Part shown: one piece after another, positions 20,640 to 31,597 of the stretch
How the letters are laid out: every line of letters begins with the position of its first letter
Numbering within the stretch: position 1 is the first letter of the stretch
Assembly (NCBI RefSeq): GCF_032854445.1
Contig: NC_088301.1
Coordinates: 4,079,703 to 4,141,702, forward strand
DNA from: Liolophura sinensis
Taxonomy: Eukaryota; Mollusca; Polyplacophora; Chitonida; Chitonidae
Length of the DNA: 62,000 bases
Reading direction: 5' to 3'
The notes under the pieces: model-generated
What the model was told of the DNA's origin: nothing
Seen by the model: only the letters and a program-made list of their open reading frames with translations
The model's database searches: none
Translations under genes and position numbers: made by a program

Positions 20640-22540
20640 AGATATGCATAATAATTATCTTTATACTGGACTGTTTTTCTGCTGTTCTATTTAAATGTCA
20701 TTGATTGTAGTTGAGATCGACAATAAAGATCTCGTTATGTTTGAATATTATGAATCCTGCCTTTCTACAATGTATATATTTGTCTATTTTTGTGTTTTTG
20801 CTGTGGTTTGTTTGACGGCGTCTCATTGACCTGGTGTATCAGATGCAGTGCCCTTAACTGTAGGCCAGGTTTTATGCAGGATACTAGAATACACTGTAAA
20901 TTAGCAATGCAAGTCTGCAGAACTGAATGTGTTCGGTTTAGTTCGTTTTAGCGGGAATTTACGTAATTTTCCCCAGATTTATACTTCTCTATGCCGCAGA
21001 TATAACGGGGAGGCTAGTCCCGTTGTGGGGGTATATGATCAAGTAGATGGTCAAGTTACTCTTCCCCACATGTTAATTTGCATGCACAGGCTGTCTTCTT
21101 TCACGGAAAGAGATATTTGAACAAAACATGTGACCCGGGGGCAGAGAAGTGAATAAGAGGAAATCAGGCAGCAGAATCCATAATTTGAACAGGCTATTGA
21201 TTGTGTGGTTTGCCGGGTAAGCAAGAAAAGAATCTAGATTCTTTCATTATTTTTTACATATCTGCAGGTTGCGGCTTTGCCACGTTTTCGGCCGCTACCT
21301 GGTCTTGCACCACCTTTCACTCCCGCCATAATTGCACCATTTGTTCAAAGCAGCAAACTCTCCTGATCAGTAGTTTTCGCCACACTACACACTTACACAC
21401 TATTTCTCAGGTTAACCTCTGAATGGAGACTTTTGCACTAGGCGGACAAACCTCCCTGTTATTATGGCGTTTACCACCCCTCCGTTGGTGAGAAACAGCG
21501 AACTCAGTGATCGATAAATATGAAAGAAAAACTCCAAGTTCAAGTCTTAATAACTTTCTTGGATTGCTTGAAAAAATGGTACCTTGATTCTTTAAAAAAA
21601 TCGTTCATTTGATTTTCTGAAGTGTCCGCTTTACAGACACTGAAACTCCTTAGATTTAACTGTGGAGACTATTACGCAAATGCGCTGTATGCAGCTTGAT
21701 TAACGGAAGTGTGAAGGATATGTATTTTTTGTTTTAAAATGAAGTTAATGAAGACTTCTAACCTTCCATCGCCAAGGCATGGCCGAAGTGGCGTTAAGCT
21801 ATAATTATTGACTCCAACGTTCTGTAGCTCTTCCAATACAACATACATGCATATGATTTTTACTTATACCGAGTATATGCCATACAAAATACACGTTCGC
21901 CCTTTTCCTATTGAAGTCTATAACTCTCGCAATAACAGTGTTACGGAGATACATTTAAACCTGTTGTTGCTTTATAGCCAGATAAAACAAATACGGACCG
22001 TTCGGCTGGCGTTTAAACGTGTAAACCAGGTAGATTTAACAAATCGGATAATACACACATCTCTCTAACATACCTGGAAATTGATGACTACTTCTAATTT
22101 CACGTAACTATCTTCCGATAAAAATTCTGTACGTGTTTTGCTTTGATTGTGATGTTGATTTTATTAATGAAACTGGTTTTACGGAATGTGATCTTAGATA
22201 TTGTTACCGGTTGACGGCCTGAACTGTGATTCGAATACTTCACTTTGTAATTGTAAGATGAGGAAGTTTTGAGTTCTTAAGAATCCACAAACAAATGACA
22301 TATGCACTTTTGTAGTGGCAGCTTGGTACATTTTCCGCAAGCCTTTGCTGAATGAATTGACACAAGTTGTACAGATATAAAACGAGCTTTGTTAATTAAG
22401 GAATTTAAGTATTTTTTCCTAAAATTGTGGCATATCGGTGTGAGGAATTCTAGTGATGTCTAATAAATGGTCATTAACATAATGTAACATGAGATCTTTA
22501 CATATTAACGGGAAAGACGTAATCCTCCGTTACTTTTGAA
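20640..22540. other. Long stretch without a recognised gene
   Basis: Short frames at 20929-21120, 21201-21422 and 21808-22068 show no domain, no codon pattern and no splice context that I can defend. It may be host intergenic or intronic DNA. Confidence 0.4.
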
Positions 22541-22544
22541 TCAC

Positions 22545-22985
22545 AATCTGATCGGTTAGGGTCTTTAACACTCGTCATTTTCAAACTGTATCTAATACCG
22601 CTTAACCTGGGGCTATGGGCCGTAAAGGTATCCATGCTCATTACATCAGCATGATGCCTTTATGAACAGTTGCAATTAAAGCGCGACTGGGATACTTGTT
22701 TAATTGTTATTTGACATGGAACTCATTCACGGACTACGAATTTAAACTTTGATATGGAATTCATGCCTGGAATATTCATTATCTGGCCGGCATCATTGAA
22801 AACTGATGACGGCTTCTCTCTTGTGTGTTACCGGCTTTATTTCTTATTTGTATAATTTCTTACATACCTTTGTCTTTGGGAGTTAGTGTTAAACGTTGTT
22901 TTGGAAATGGATCTTGCGATTATCGACTTGGAACGCCCTTTACGGACTACGAATGGTATATGAATGTCGGACTTGACGCTTATAT
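22545..22985 (-). repeat. Family B repeat, reversed
   Basis: ATCTAATACCGCTTAACCTG, GAACAGTTGCAATTAAAGCG, a degraded middle, and GGCATCATTGAAAACTGATG, GTGTTAAACGTTGTTTTGG, CGATTATCGACTTGGAACG. Confidence 0.75.
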
Positions 22986-23003
22986 GGATATCTACAGCTA
23001 TTA

Positions 23004-23315
23004 ACACAGAAATAAAATTTATAAACAAACTTTATAAAAAATATCGCAAATTTTCATACGAATTAAATATTATTGCTTACAAAAGAAATCATGTTAATTC
23101 ATTGTTTAGAAATGCCAAAGTCCGGAAATATTCGGAGTAAGTTTTTGTGGAAACTCTGGAAACCTCACTGACAGAATAGTAACTCCAGTGTTAGTGCAGT
23201 TCCTCCTCTGTTAACGGACAATGACACTGATGAGTGTAATGATGTTAATAAGGCAAATCTGTTGAATGATTTCTTTTCTAGTGTCGGCTGGTTGAATGAC
23301 ACAAATGTAGCATGT
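23004..23315 (+). pseudogene. LINE ORF2 fragment before the RT domain
   Basis: Plus-strand reading gives TEIKFINKLYKKYRKFSYEL and YKRNHVNSLFRNAK, then after a frame change VPPLLTDNDTDECNDVN and KANLLNDFFSSV. These are the basic linker and the KA..LN.FF.SVF helix that precede the RT of Jockey-like LINEs. It is on the opposite strand to the RT fragment 420 bp away, so the two are not one intact element. A weak YRPTSIS near 23655 may be a further scrap. Confidence 0.7.
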
Positions 23316-23737
23316 TGCACTTAAGACTAACACAGAGTTATTAGGTATTATAGATGATTCCAGTGACGCACTCGGCGATTTGGTCTCTTCGACTATAGTA
23401 ATACATTCATAACACAAGCATGAAATCCGAATACAATAGAAATAAACAGATAAAATATATCAGTTTGAGGTTTAACTCTGTACATTGCACTGGAATCGTT
23501 ATTAGTATAACCAAGCAATCTGATATTATGGAACATGATATCCCTTTGAACAACATACCTGCTACACTCTAATAGATAATGTAGCTCTTAGGAAAGACCC
23601 ACCACAAATACCTTTGGGATAATTATGAAATGCTTAACTAAATTATCATTTACAGACCTACATCCATTTCTTAGCCTACACAAAATTATATTTGACCAGC
23701 TGTACCGGTGGCACTTCAAAATTAGAAAACAGATTTT

Positions 23738-25135
23738 CTAATGGTATTTTAAATTCTTGGTGATTTTTGATTTGTCCGGTTGAATATAATAAGGTGTTCC
23801 AGTCCCGCACAGTGTATTCGAAAACAGATTTACTAAAGCTGGTTGTTGATATGTTGATCTGATTTGACGCGGGTTACTCTGATATGTTAGTGATGGTAGT
23901 TTGTTACCAAATACATTGCTAGTTGCATCATTAAGATGACGTTGAAAGAATACCAATCGATGTATATAGACCCGTTTACGCAACTGAATGAAAAATGACT
24001 CTTCATAGAGTAGGTTAAAGGCAGGACTTTCACTTAAACCAGTAATGGCACGTAGAGCCTCCCTTTTGATGTTGTCAATGGTACTTACTTGGCCTTCATT
24101 TATATTGTCCCAAACTATACTTGCATATTTCATAGATGGTCTTATAAAACATTTGTACATATTCTCTAGGCATTTTCTGCTAAGACGATATTTAAGTGTT
24201 CTGAACATGGGCAACTTCCAGAAGGTTGTGAATATGGTCAATTCAGTTTCATTGAAAATGAATCCTATATGCTTGTGCGATGTAGCCAAGGTTATATTTT
24301 CCCCTGATAACTGAAATGATAACTGTGATCGTTGTATGCGTCTTGAAACGGTAAGTGCTATAGTCTTTGTTGTATTAAAGTCGATGTGCCAAGTTTTACC
24401 CCAAAAATTAATTTTAAGGTCGTCAGTTATGGAAGTATTTATGTTTTCCTGTGTCAGTTGGTCGACTATAACGTATAGGCGGGTGTCATCAGCAAATAAC
24501 TCGATATTATTAGTAATTTCATGTAGACGGCCATTAACATAAACAAGGAACAATAAAGGACCCAAGACGGAGCCCTGGGGAACTCAATCTTTTAAAGTTC
24601 TAAGATATGATTGGGAACGGTTTAATGCGACCCTTTGCTGTCGAACTTTTAAATAATCCGCAAACCTGCATTCCACCTTCTATTCCAAGTGACTTCAATT
24701 TAGCAAGTATGCCTTTCTACCAAACTCTATCAAAATCGTTAGAGATATCAAAAAAAAAAAAAATGAAAAACACTTCCTTACCGTCATCCAGGGCCTTATT
24801 AATGTCAAAACTGACGTCTACGAGTTGCATGGCTGTTGACTTAAATGGTAAAACACATACTGGTTTGAAAATATTTCAGGATAAATACTGTCCGAAAGAC
24901 AACCGCGTTCTAAGATTTTGTAGATGCAGCTAAGCAAAGAAATCGGTCTGTAGTGTGCTACCTTAGATGAGTTCAACGTCTTGAATATAGGGGTAACGTT
25001 GGCAATCTTCCAAATAGAGAGGTATTTTTTTGAAGTTAAAGATAGATTGAATAATGTCAAAATTGGAGAAATTTCATGCCTGACTTCAAAAAGCACTTTA
25101 GGACTGATACCATCTGGTCCAATAACTCTGCTCGC
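23738..25135 (-). pseudogene. Jockey-like LINE reverse transcriptase, decayed
   Basis: The minus strand reads in order: VIGPDGISPKVL near 25125, WKIANVTPIF and YRPISLLSCIYKILER, a middle part with frame changes that includes DYLKVRQQRVALN near 24640, then VPQGS directly continuing into MGPLLFLVYVNG-type sequence, FADDTRLYVIV (catalytic F-A-D-D), the thumb, and a 275-codon open segment down to 23738 with RPSMKYASIVWDN and SPAFNLLYEE. An in-frame TGA (24584-24586 on this strand) sits just before VPQGS, where Gly is expected. No RNase H domain follows. The fragment starts at a CA microsatellite, which marks the 5' truncation or breakpoint. Confidence 0.88.
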
Positions 25136-25136
25136 G

Positions 25137-25153
25137 CACACACACACACACAC
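25137..25153. repeat. (CA)n microsatellite
   Basis: Short CA run at the end of the LINE fragment. Confidence 0.9.
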
Positions 25154-25359
25154 GCCGTAGATAACTGTAAACAATGATTATCTATTTATCTACAGTTGAA
25201 ATAGTTTTAAAATAATTACAAAATATATTTTGCTTCTCAAGAAACATGAAATATACATCTGTACGGATTTTACACGTTGTAAATCTGTGTATATGCAAAG
25301 GAAAGTAATCATGTTTAAAAAAAGAAATGAATGATAATTAATCATTAGGCTGAATTATA

Positions 25360-25685
25360 TTCTGGACATGAATACTGTCTGGTTATAACAAAAGTGTGTC
25401 TATCCTTGATACGGCGTGCACTGGTGTAGCCCATCAGTATCCAGGCGGAATACTGTCTGGTTATAACAAAAGTGTGTCTATCCTTGATACGGCGTGCACT
25501 GGTGTAGCCCATCAGTATCCAGGCGGAATACTGTCTGGTCATAACAAAAGTGTGTCTATCCTTGATACGGCGTGCACTGGTGTAGCCCATCAGTATCCAG
25601 GCGGAATACTGTCTGGTCATAACAAAAGTGTGTCTATCCTTGATACGGCGTGCACTGGTGTAGCCCATCAGTATCCAGGCGGTTT
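25360..25685 (+). repeat. 78-bp tandem repeat, 4 units
   Basis: Units start with ACTGTCTGGT at 25374, 25452, 25530 and 25608 and are almost identical; the last ends at about 25681. The unit contains GTGTGTCTATCCTTGATACG and GTGTAGCCCATCAGTATCCA. Since 78 is 26 codons, frames stay open on both strands and give 26-residue repeats (for example SILDTACTGVAHQYPGGILS). With both strands equally open and no flanking exon evidence, I read it as a young minisatellite. Confidence 0.95.
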
Positions 25686-25689
25686 CGTT

Positions 25690-26400
25690 TGTAAGGACGC
25701 ATTTATCCCGTAACCGGACAGGAGTGTGGAAAACTGCATAAAATAAACCTTTTTCAAATTCTTTGATTTCTTCCCATACATGTGAATGTGTAAGGGCGAT
25801 TGTCTTAGGCTCAAAGCCTGTAGGTAACATGAAGTCAACAGAATCTGATATAAACCTGTTACATTTGCAAGACTTATTTGAAAAAGACAGTGACTTTGAA
25901 CCTGTGTTTGACTTGGCTTGGAAAGGGGAATAAGAGATGTTAAGATTACATCATGGATGACGTCCTGACATTTATTGGTAATCAGGAGAACACAAACGCC
26001 AAAGAGAAAACCACTGGTGATCGGAAAATGTTCCAGATATTTTTTCAGAAGAATGGAAAAGTTCGACAACCAGAGGAAATATCACCAGAGGAAATTTCCA
26101 CTTTTGTTAGCCAATTCTTTCTTTCTGTCCTTTACTGGCCAGCTAGGAATCAACAGTTCTCCTGCACTGGTCAACACCTTGTGGGTCATCAACATTCTAC
26201 ATTTTGGTATGAGAGGGGGGTAAGAGCAGCATAATTTGAAGTGGCGAGGTATAAGGATGCAAACAGACACAGGCGGCAGGTAATTCATCATATACACTCA
26301 AGACCGCCAGACAAAAACAAGGGCAGGTGAAAATCCAAGGGATATTCCAAAGAATCCATGGGATAAATCCAAAGAAAATAAATATGTATAGCTTAGAAAG
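25690..26400. other. No gene recognised
   Basis: Frames of 93 and 82 codons (plus) and 133 codons (minus) overlap one another. None shows a domain. Confidence 0.35.
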
Positions 26401-26404
26401 TAAA

Positions 26405-26885
26405 TCCAAAGCAACGACAACAATGTGATAACTGGCAAATGGTCACACTTCACTGGTTAAATACAGCCTTTTATCAATTTACCTCAGTCAGGGTTTTATT
26501 AAAACACTTCATGTAAATGCGTAAACAGTAGCAATTTAGACGCTCCCTACCACCATGGCATAAGTAGTGATAATTGCAATTCATCAGACATCACTAGTCT
26601 AGAATTACTCAAAATGCTGTGTTGTCATCACATTTAACATACAATCACATTAAAACAATGCAAAGGGACCAGGCCTCGGGGATGCTTAATCGACCAGCAG
26701 AATCCTGGTTTATGCAGGAATACAATATAATTAAGACGTACAGCAGAGAGAGAAACAAGCGCAGCGACGACATGGTGACAGCTGGCAATTGGCCACACGC
26801 AACCGGTAAAACACGGCTTTTGTCAAGTCAAACACAACAATTTACTGCTGAAACCCCCGAAGTCCACTCATTTCTCCAGTTTTCC
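26405..26885 (+). repeat. Family A repeat, longest copy
   Basis: Begins GCAACGACAACAATGTGATA, then GCAAATGGTCACACTTCACT, TCAGGGTTTTATTAAAACAC, AAATGCGTAAACAGTAGCAA, CACCATGGCATAAGTAGTG, TAGAATTACTCAAAATGCTG, AAACAATGCAAAGGGACCAG and CAGAATCCTGGTTTATGCAG, then a second core (ACGTACAGCAGAGAGAGAAA, GCGACGACATGGTGACAG). Two cores about 350 bp apart suggest either a long repeat flanked by its own core or two nested copies. Confidence 0.8.
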
Positions 26886-27069
26886 CTGTAATGTGGCATA
26901 CGTATGTTTCAAAAACACATATTGCTGCTATGTTAAACCTCATCCACATTAAGTTAACATTTCCAGATTTCTACTGACGCGTATCTTACGTTCATTGGAC
27001 AATCGAATGTTTGGCTGTATTCAAGGTTTCCCATCTTTTTCTGTCTTTCTGTCTTTTTTGATTGGTTAA

Positions 27070-27081
27070 CCCCCCCCCCCC
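27070..27081. repeat. C12 run
   Basis: Homopolymer followed by CTCCCCC. Confidence 0.95.
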
Positions 27082-27214
27082 TCCCCCTTCTAGTGTAAAC
27101 GGAATCGCCGTCAATCGGCACTTCCATTTTTCCGAAAGGAGCGTAATTCTGTGTGTTTTTTCTCTGCCAGTCTGCAAATTTGTCAAGATAGATATGGCTT
27201 ATCGTTCGTTTTCG

Positions 27215-27345
27215 ATGCCTCCGTGGCCGAGGAAGTCATCGTGCCAGCGCATCGCCATGACCCAGGGACCTCGTTAGTCGTGGGTTTCCCCTGGGCTTCT
27301 TCTCGGGTTTCTCAGAGCCTGGACAAGGTATGCACCAATGCTTAT
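27215..27345 (+). mobile_element. SINE family 3, head and middle
   Basis: GCCTCCGTGGCCGAG resembles a tRNA-like start, CATGACCCAGGGACCTCGTT follows, then GTCGTGGGTTTCCCCTGGGC and a TTCTCGG motif. The 3' part with AAATAAATAAA is missing. It matches the family whose tails occur at 3772-3857 and 15766-15880. Confidence 0.7.
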
Positions 27346-27592
27346 CGGCCACGGAATGTTTGGGACTGAGTTACAGCAATAAACGTTAACGTTGCCGCTT
27401 ACGGAAAATTAAAATCAGGCTAGGCAACGAGAGATATATAGCAAACTTCAAATGTCAGACAGGGTATAGCGTTGTAATTATGCAACCTATCATGTAACTT
27501 CAGTTCGACAGTACAGGCAGTTTACTGGGAATTACGAATACTTTATAGTACTTGGTCGATAGTATTTGGTTTAGTGGACTTAAAATTCGTTT

Positions 27593-27735
27593 TCGGTGCC
27601 TCCAGGGACCTCTCACCAACGTATGAGATCGCTGTGAGTTAAGTTGAGCTCATGCTTGTCTGCAATAAACTAGGATATAGTCGTGGGTTTTCCCTGGGCT
27701 TCTTCTCGGTTTTCTCTCAACATACACTGTTACAA
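27593..27735 (+). mobile_element. SINE family 3, second partial copy
   Basis: GGTGCCTCCAGGGACCTCTC, GATCGCTGTGAGTTAAGTTG and GTCGTGGGTTTTCCCTGGGC, in the order of the SINE body. It is diverged and lacks both ends. Confidence 0.7.
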
Positions 27736-27779
27736 AAACTTGGTCAAAACGTCCAAAAAATCCTTTATCGTTTCCGATC

Positions 27780-27975
27780 CCAAAAAATTAGTACAGACCT
27801 GACCGACCAAAAGAACCTTGGTCGCTTTCTCGACCAAGATTGTTTTGGTCTAATCGACCAGGTTTAATTTTTACCAAATTATTTTTGGTCGAATTTACCA
27901 CAAATAACCTGGTCGGTCTGGCCACAAATAACTTGGTCGGTCTGGCCACAAATAACTTGGAGTGACCGCAAATAA
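27780..27975. repeat. GGTC/GACC-rich inverted and direct repeats
   Basis: The motif GGTCG or CGACC occurs repeatedly on both strands. CTTGGTCG (27817-27824) and CGACCAAG (27831-27838) form a perfect 8-bp stem around CTTTCT. From about 27908, CTGGTCGGTCTGGCCACAAA is tandemly repeated (ACCTGG then ACTTGG versions). It may be the end of a DNA element. No protein. Confidence 0.75.
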
Positions 27976-28021
27976 CTAATTTAAAACTTGGCTAGCTACT
28001 ACCCATACAAATGCCATAACC

Positions 28022-28222
28022 ATGGTTCACATAATGCATTTAAAATATAGCTACAAGACTATGCCTGCTTGTGGAAAGAGGGCAAGTGTACTTGCCCATC
28101 TGACGAATCACTGCAGCAGACTACTGGAATCAGATTTTCAAGAAGAAAAATTCCTCTCCTTACAAGACTTCCTTTTCAGTTATTTTCCAGACCTTACATT
28201 TCAGGAGAGTGATTCAGGTTAA
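28022..28222 (+). CDS. Unassigned 66-codon open frame
   Basis: Reads TMPACGKRASVLAHLTNHC and then a stretch rich in Glu, Ser and aromatic residues (LLESDFQEEKFLSLQDFLF). Its composition is protein-like and it ends in ESDSG. No domain recognised and no clear splice sites. It could be a single exon, part of a decayed element, or chance. Confidence 0.2.
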   Translation: MVHIMHLKYSYKTMPACGKRASVLAHLTNHCSRLLESDFQEEKFLSLQDFLFSYFPDLTFQESDSG

Positions 28223-28892
28223 AGCATGAAGACATTTCCTCAAATGACAAGATCCGTTGTTCTCTATTAACATGAAAGCCTGGAAATTTTAAGCTGAAAT
28301 AACACTTATCACAATATAAATGACTCTTCAAATGGAGAAAACATGAAAATAATATATTTACATCTCTGCAGTTCAATGAATAAAAAGGCTACCTTAAAGA
28401 ACGGAAGAAAATAGTCAAGCAAAACAAGCAAACGCAAGGGTTTGAGTTAAAACTATAAAAAGAAGAGTAAAAGTTTGTATGCAATGAAATATCTACAAGT
28501 TGTCAGAGGTGGAAGAATGGCTTGAAGTGCGATAAATATTAACAAATGCATGTGCAAAAGAGTATTGAAATGTCAGTGAAGTTAATTGCAGTTGTATTGA
28601 TCTGCGTAGATATGTATAGTTGTTGGAAGTTCATATGCAGTGGTGATCACGACAGTACCCATCTGTGGTAAGTAATTTTAGTATGATTATCCGCCCCTTA
28701 TTTCATATCTTTACCAGGAATATTGTGCGTCTGCCTGATGGACCTATTGTAAAACAGGCTAATAAGGAATAATCAACAACAACAGAATGACTATAGCAAA
28801 TAATAGAGCGAGTGGCATAAAAACGAACGAAGAGAGCGCTGTAACGAGTATGGTCCCAATACTACAGATTTTTTTGCAGTTAAGCATCGGAA

Positions 28893-29063
28893 ATGTCTGA
28901 TCGAAGATCTTCACGACTAGCAGCAAAAGAGTCAGGATTAAAGTCTCTGAATATCACTTCTCCCGAGCTGACAATTCCTGATATCCTATCACCCTTCAAC
29001 ATGCACAATCTGTATCATAAAGGTCCTCGTGTAATGGATTTGACTGGCTCCACAGACATCTAA
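28893..29063 (+). CDS. Small 56-codon open frame with a possible splice acceptor
   Basis: ATG at 28893, stop TAA at 29061. The product begins MSDRRSSRLAAKESGLKSLN and continues with Ser/Thr/Pro-rich sequence (ITSPELTIPDILSPF). The RRSSRLAAK start is basic and would suit a nuclear protein. A TACTACAGATTTTTTTGCAG stretch ends 12 bp before the ATG and looks like a polypyrimidine tract plus AG acceptor. So this could be a first coding exon behind a non-coding exon or a whole micro-ORF. No homologue recognised. Confidence 0.3.
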   Translation: MSDRRSSRLAAKESGLKSLNITSPELTIPDILSPFNMHNLYHKGPRVMDLTGSTDI

Positions 29064-29276
29064 ACTCAGTGTAATTCCATACGTAATTCAAACACTGTGC
29101 AATTCAGTTATATCATTGCAGAATATGAAACATTATTCTTTGTTAGCATACATTTTCTCTTGTCTATGCAAAGTTTTTTCCGTGTACATGTAGTTAGTAC
29201 CGTCGGCCATTCAAAGGATTAAACTCAGTTCACAGAAAGCTCGAGAGTATGCAACCATAAGCCACAAGACACAAAG

Positions 29277-29605
29277 GCACAAATAAACAACAACAGTGTG
29301 TAGTGACAGGATGTTTTCAAGAGATGCGGTTTTTTTAGTTGAGTGGCAGGGTTTTAAGGCACAAATAAACAACAACAGTGTGTAGTGGCAGGATGTTTTC
29401 AAGAGATGCGGTTTTTTAGTTGAGTGGCAGGGTTTTAAGGCACAAATAAACAACAACAGTGTGTAGTGGCAGGATGTTTTCAAGAGATGCGGTTTTTTAG
29501 TTGAGTGGCAGGGTTTTAAGGCACAAATAAACAACAACAGTATGTAGTGGCAGGATGTTTTCAAGAGATGCGGTTTTTTAGTTGAGTGGCAGGTTTTTAG
29601 CTGAT
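29277..29605 (+). repeat. 81-bp tandem repeat, 4 units
   Basis: Units begin GCACAAATAAACAACAACAG at 29277, 29359, 29440 and 29521 (spacing 82, 81, 81). They contain GGCAGGATGTTTTCAAGAGA and a GGTTTTTTAGTTGAGTGGCA end. The 27-codon period leaves a minus-strand frame open (CHYTLLLFICALKPCHSTKK repeated), which I do not regard as a gene. Confidence 0.95.
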
Positions 29606-29609
29606 AAAG

Positions 29610-30470
29610 GGTTTCAACACTTATTCACATATTGAATATTAAAATAACCTTCGACGGGAGAAAATGAGTCTTTAACGAAACACGTTTGAGTTTCAGACTG
29701 TCTTTAAATTTTGTTCAAAGTAAAATTCACAGCATTCACTGCTACACAGAGTTTATATACGCTAACAGTACGAACTGTTAGTATATTATCGGTGATTACT
29801 TTGCTGGTAAAAAAAGACCTCAGTAGGCCACGTCCTATGCTTATAACACTATATGTGTGGGCTTGATATGGTTATACAAACAAATGGTAAATATGATTTT
29901 TATCGTTAACCATTAACTGTGACTCCAAACGGCATCTTAAACTGTAATGTTTATTGTGATTTAGTGCCAGTGTGGCAGTAAACAGTTATCTGTGACAAGT
30001 GACAAATCATTTTTTTATTGCCATGTAGAAATAGACGATTTATTGCATGCATGAGCCTCCGGCTGTAAGTCCCATTGTAGTTACAATCCTTCGACAGGCA
30101 GCCCTATTGTAGGCCTAATTGTTGGGATTTATTTTTCATGAATCTAGGCATGTTAACCTGCGATACACTTATTGTTTTCATTCAGATTATTATTTATTAA
30201 TTATTTAGTTTAAGAAAGGCATTGAAATCCTTTAAAAGCTCGACATTAGAGGAACATATGACCTCATAGTTTGCGTTAATTTTTTGTAATATACTAAAAA
30301 CAAAAACAAATTTTACTTACATAATTTTAATGACCTATAGACCGAAAACTATTCGATCTCAGTGAATTTCTATGTGTTTTATCTATCTGGGTCGCGTTTC
30401 CAGTAAAAACGACAGGCAGGAATTCTTCAAAGTTAAATATACAGGACTTGAAGTTGTGGACTTATACACT
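29610..30470. other. No feature recognised
   Basis: AT-rich and unassigned. Confidence 0.45.
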
Positions 30471-30474
30471 ATTT

Positions 30475-30615
30475 GTTATATAACGACTTTCTGGGGGTAT
30501 ACGGTTAGATATTTAGCTGAGGTCGATAATATTTTTCCAAGGGAAAGCGCAGGAAAAGTATTACCGGACGAAGCCAAATGTCTACCCGTATACCCCCGGA
30601 ATGTCGTCATATAAC
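30475..30615. mobile_element. 141-bp hairpin element (foldback MITE candidate)
   Basis: The left half reads GTTATATAACGACTTTCTGG, GGGTATACGGTTAGATATTT, AGCTGAGGTCGATAATATTT. The reverse complement of the right half reads GTTATATGACGACATTCCGG, GGGTATACGGGTAGACATTT, GGCTTCGTCCGGTAATACTT. About 65 bp pair on each side with a short loop around 30541-30548. This is a whole-element palindrome, as in small foldback MITEs. An 80-codon frame across it (30372-30614) is incidental. Confidence 0.85.
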
Positions 30616-30624
30616 GAATTCATC

Positions 30625-31590
30625 ACTATAAAGAGCCTTTTATAAACTGAGTAAAACTGGTGCCAACTTTTTGTTCTTGTTTTGAGGAGGCTTGGACTGA
30701 CCATTGGGCATTAATTCATATTTGTGACCACGCTTTTAGCCTACATTGTCACGTACAATGCCACGTAGTTTAGGGGCGTAAAAGGCGTGGCTTTATACAT
30801 TTTAAGTTTGCATGCTTACATGTATACATTTCACAACATAACATTACATGTATTGTTAACTGGTCTGACAGTATAGGGATTTTTTTCACCAAAATCTACT
30901 CACACTAACTCTTCATTCTGCTATCGCTTAAACAGGAAAATACAGGGTACACAACATGAATCCAATTAGAATAACTAACAATACAGTGATATAAAACAGT
31001 AACACCCACCCCTCCCCGACAACACACACCACTCACGTAAGGTCAGGCTCTTTAATAAAAGGATGCAAAAAAAACTTTGTTATAATTTGGAGCTACTAAA
31101 ACCTGTAAAATATACTAAGGTTTCTCTGTGGTATCTCATAAAAATGAAATACTTAGCATACAAAACGCACAAGTTCAAGATTTTATTATTTCTATTTCCT
31201 TCATCAAAACACCCGAAGTCAGAGCTAAGAGTTATATCCTTGTTTAGAACTGAAGTATTCCAATTAGCACAACAACATCCAAAAGGATTGAAGCTTACAC
31301 ACAAGAAAAAAATGGTGTATTATTGTATCAATTTCTCAGCAACAAGCAGAGCAGAGCATTTACATATTAACTGTCTTAATGGGGATCTATTGTGTGGAAT
31401 TTTGAATTGTGACTGTTTTACTTTGTTAAAACAGTTTTACTTTTGTACAGACATTGGAGTCAATTATTGATAACCTTCCAACAGTTGGAATTTCAACCTT
31501 ATCCATAGGTCTAATGGTACTTGAGTTTACATTTTCATTTACCAGGAAAGAACTCAATGATTTGTTCAACTTATTCAGTTAAATATAATT
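30625..31590. other. No feature recognised
   Basis: A 135-codon plus-strand frame (31063-31470) has a Lys-rich start but no recognisable domain. It lies just past the 3' end of the L1-like element and may include that element's tail. Confidence 0.35.
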
Positions 31591-31597
31591 GTCATAA

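Noticed and set aside
24045-24933. Three plus-strand frames of 68-108 codons
   Set aside because: Shadows of the LINE reverse transcriptase on the minus strand.
25345-25830. Long minus-strand repeat protein (161 codons)
   Set aside because: It results from four 78-bp units. The plus strand is equally open.
29211-29564. 117-codon minus-strand repeat protein
   Set aside because: It is an 81-bp minisatellite translated through; the unit spacing of 82 bp at one junction also breaks the idea of a selected protein.
30372-30614. 80-codon plus-strand frame
   Set aside because: Most of it is the 141-bp hairpin element; a coding palindrome of this kind is implausible.
31063-31470. 135-codon plus-strand frame as a host gene
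   Set aside because: Lys-rich and AT-driven codons, no domain, no splice context. It lies at the 3' edge of the decayed L1-like element. Left as unassigned.
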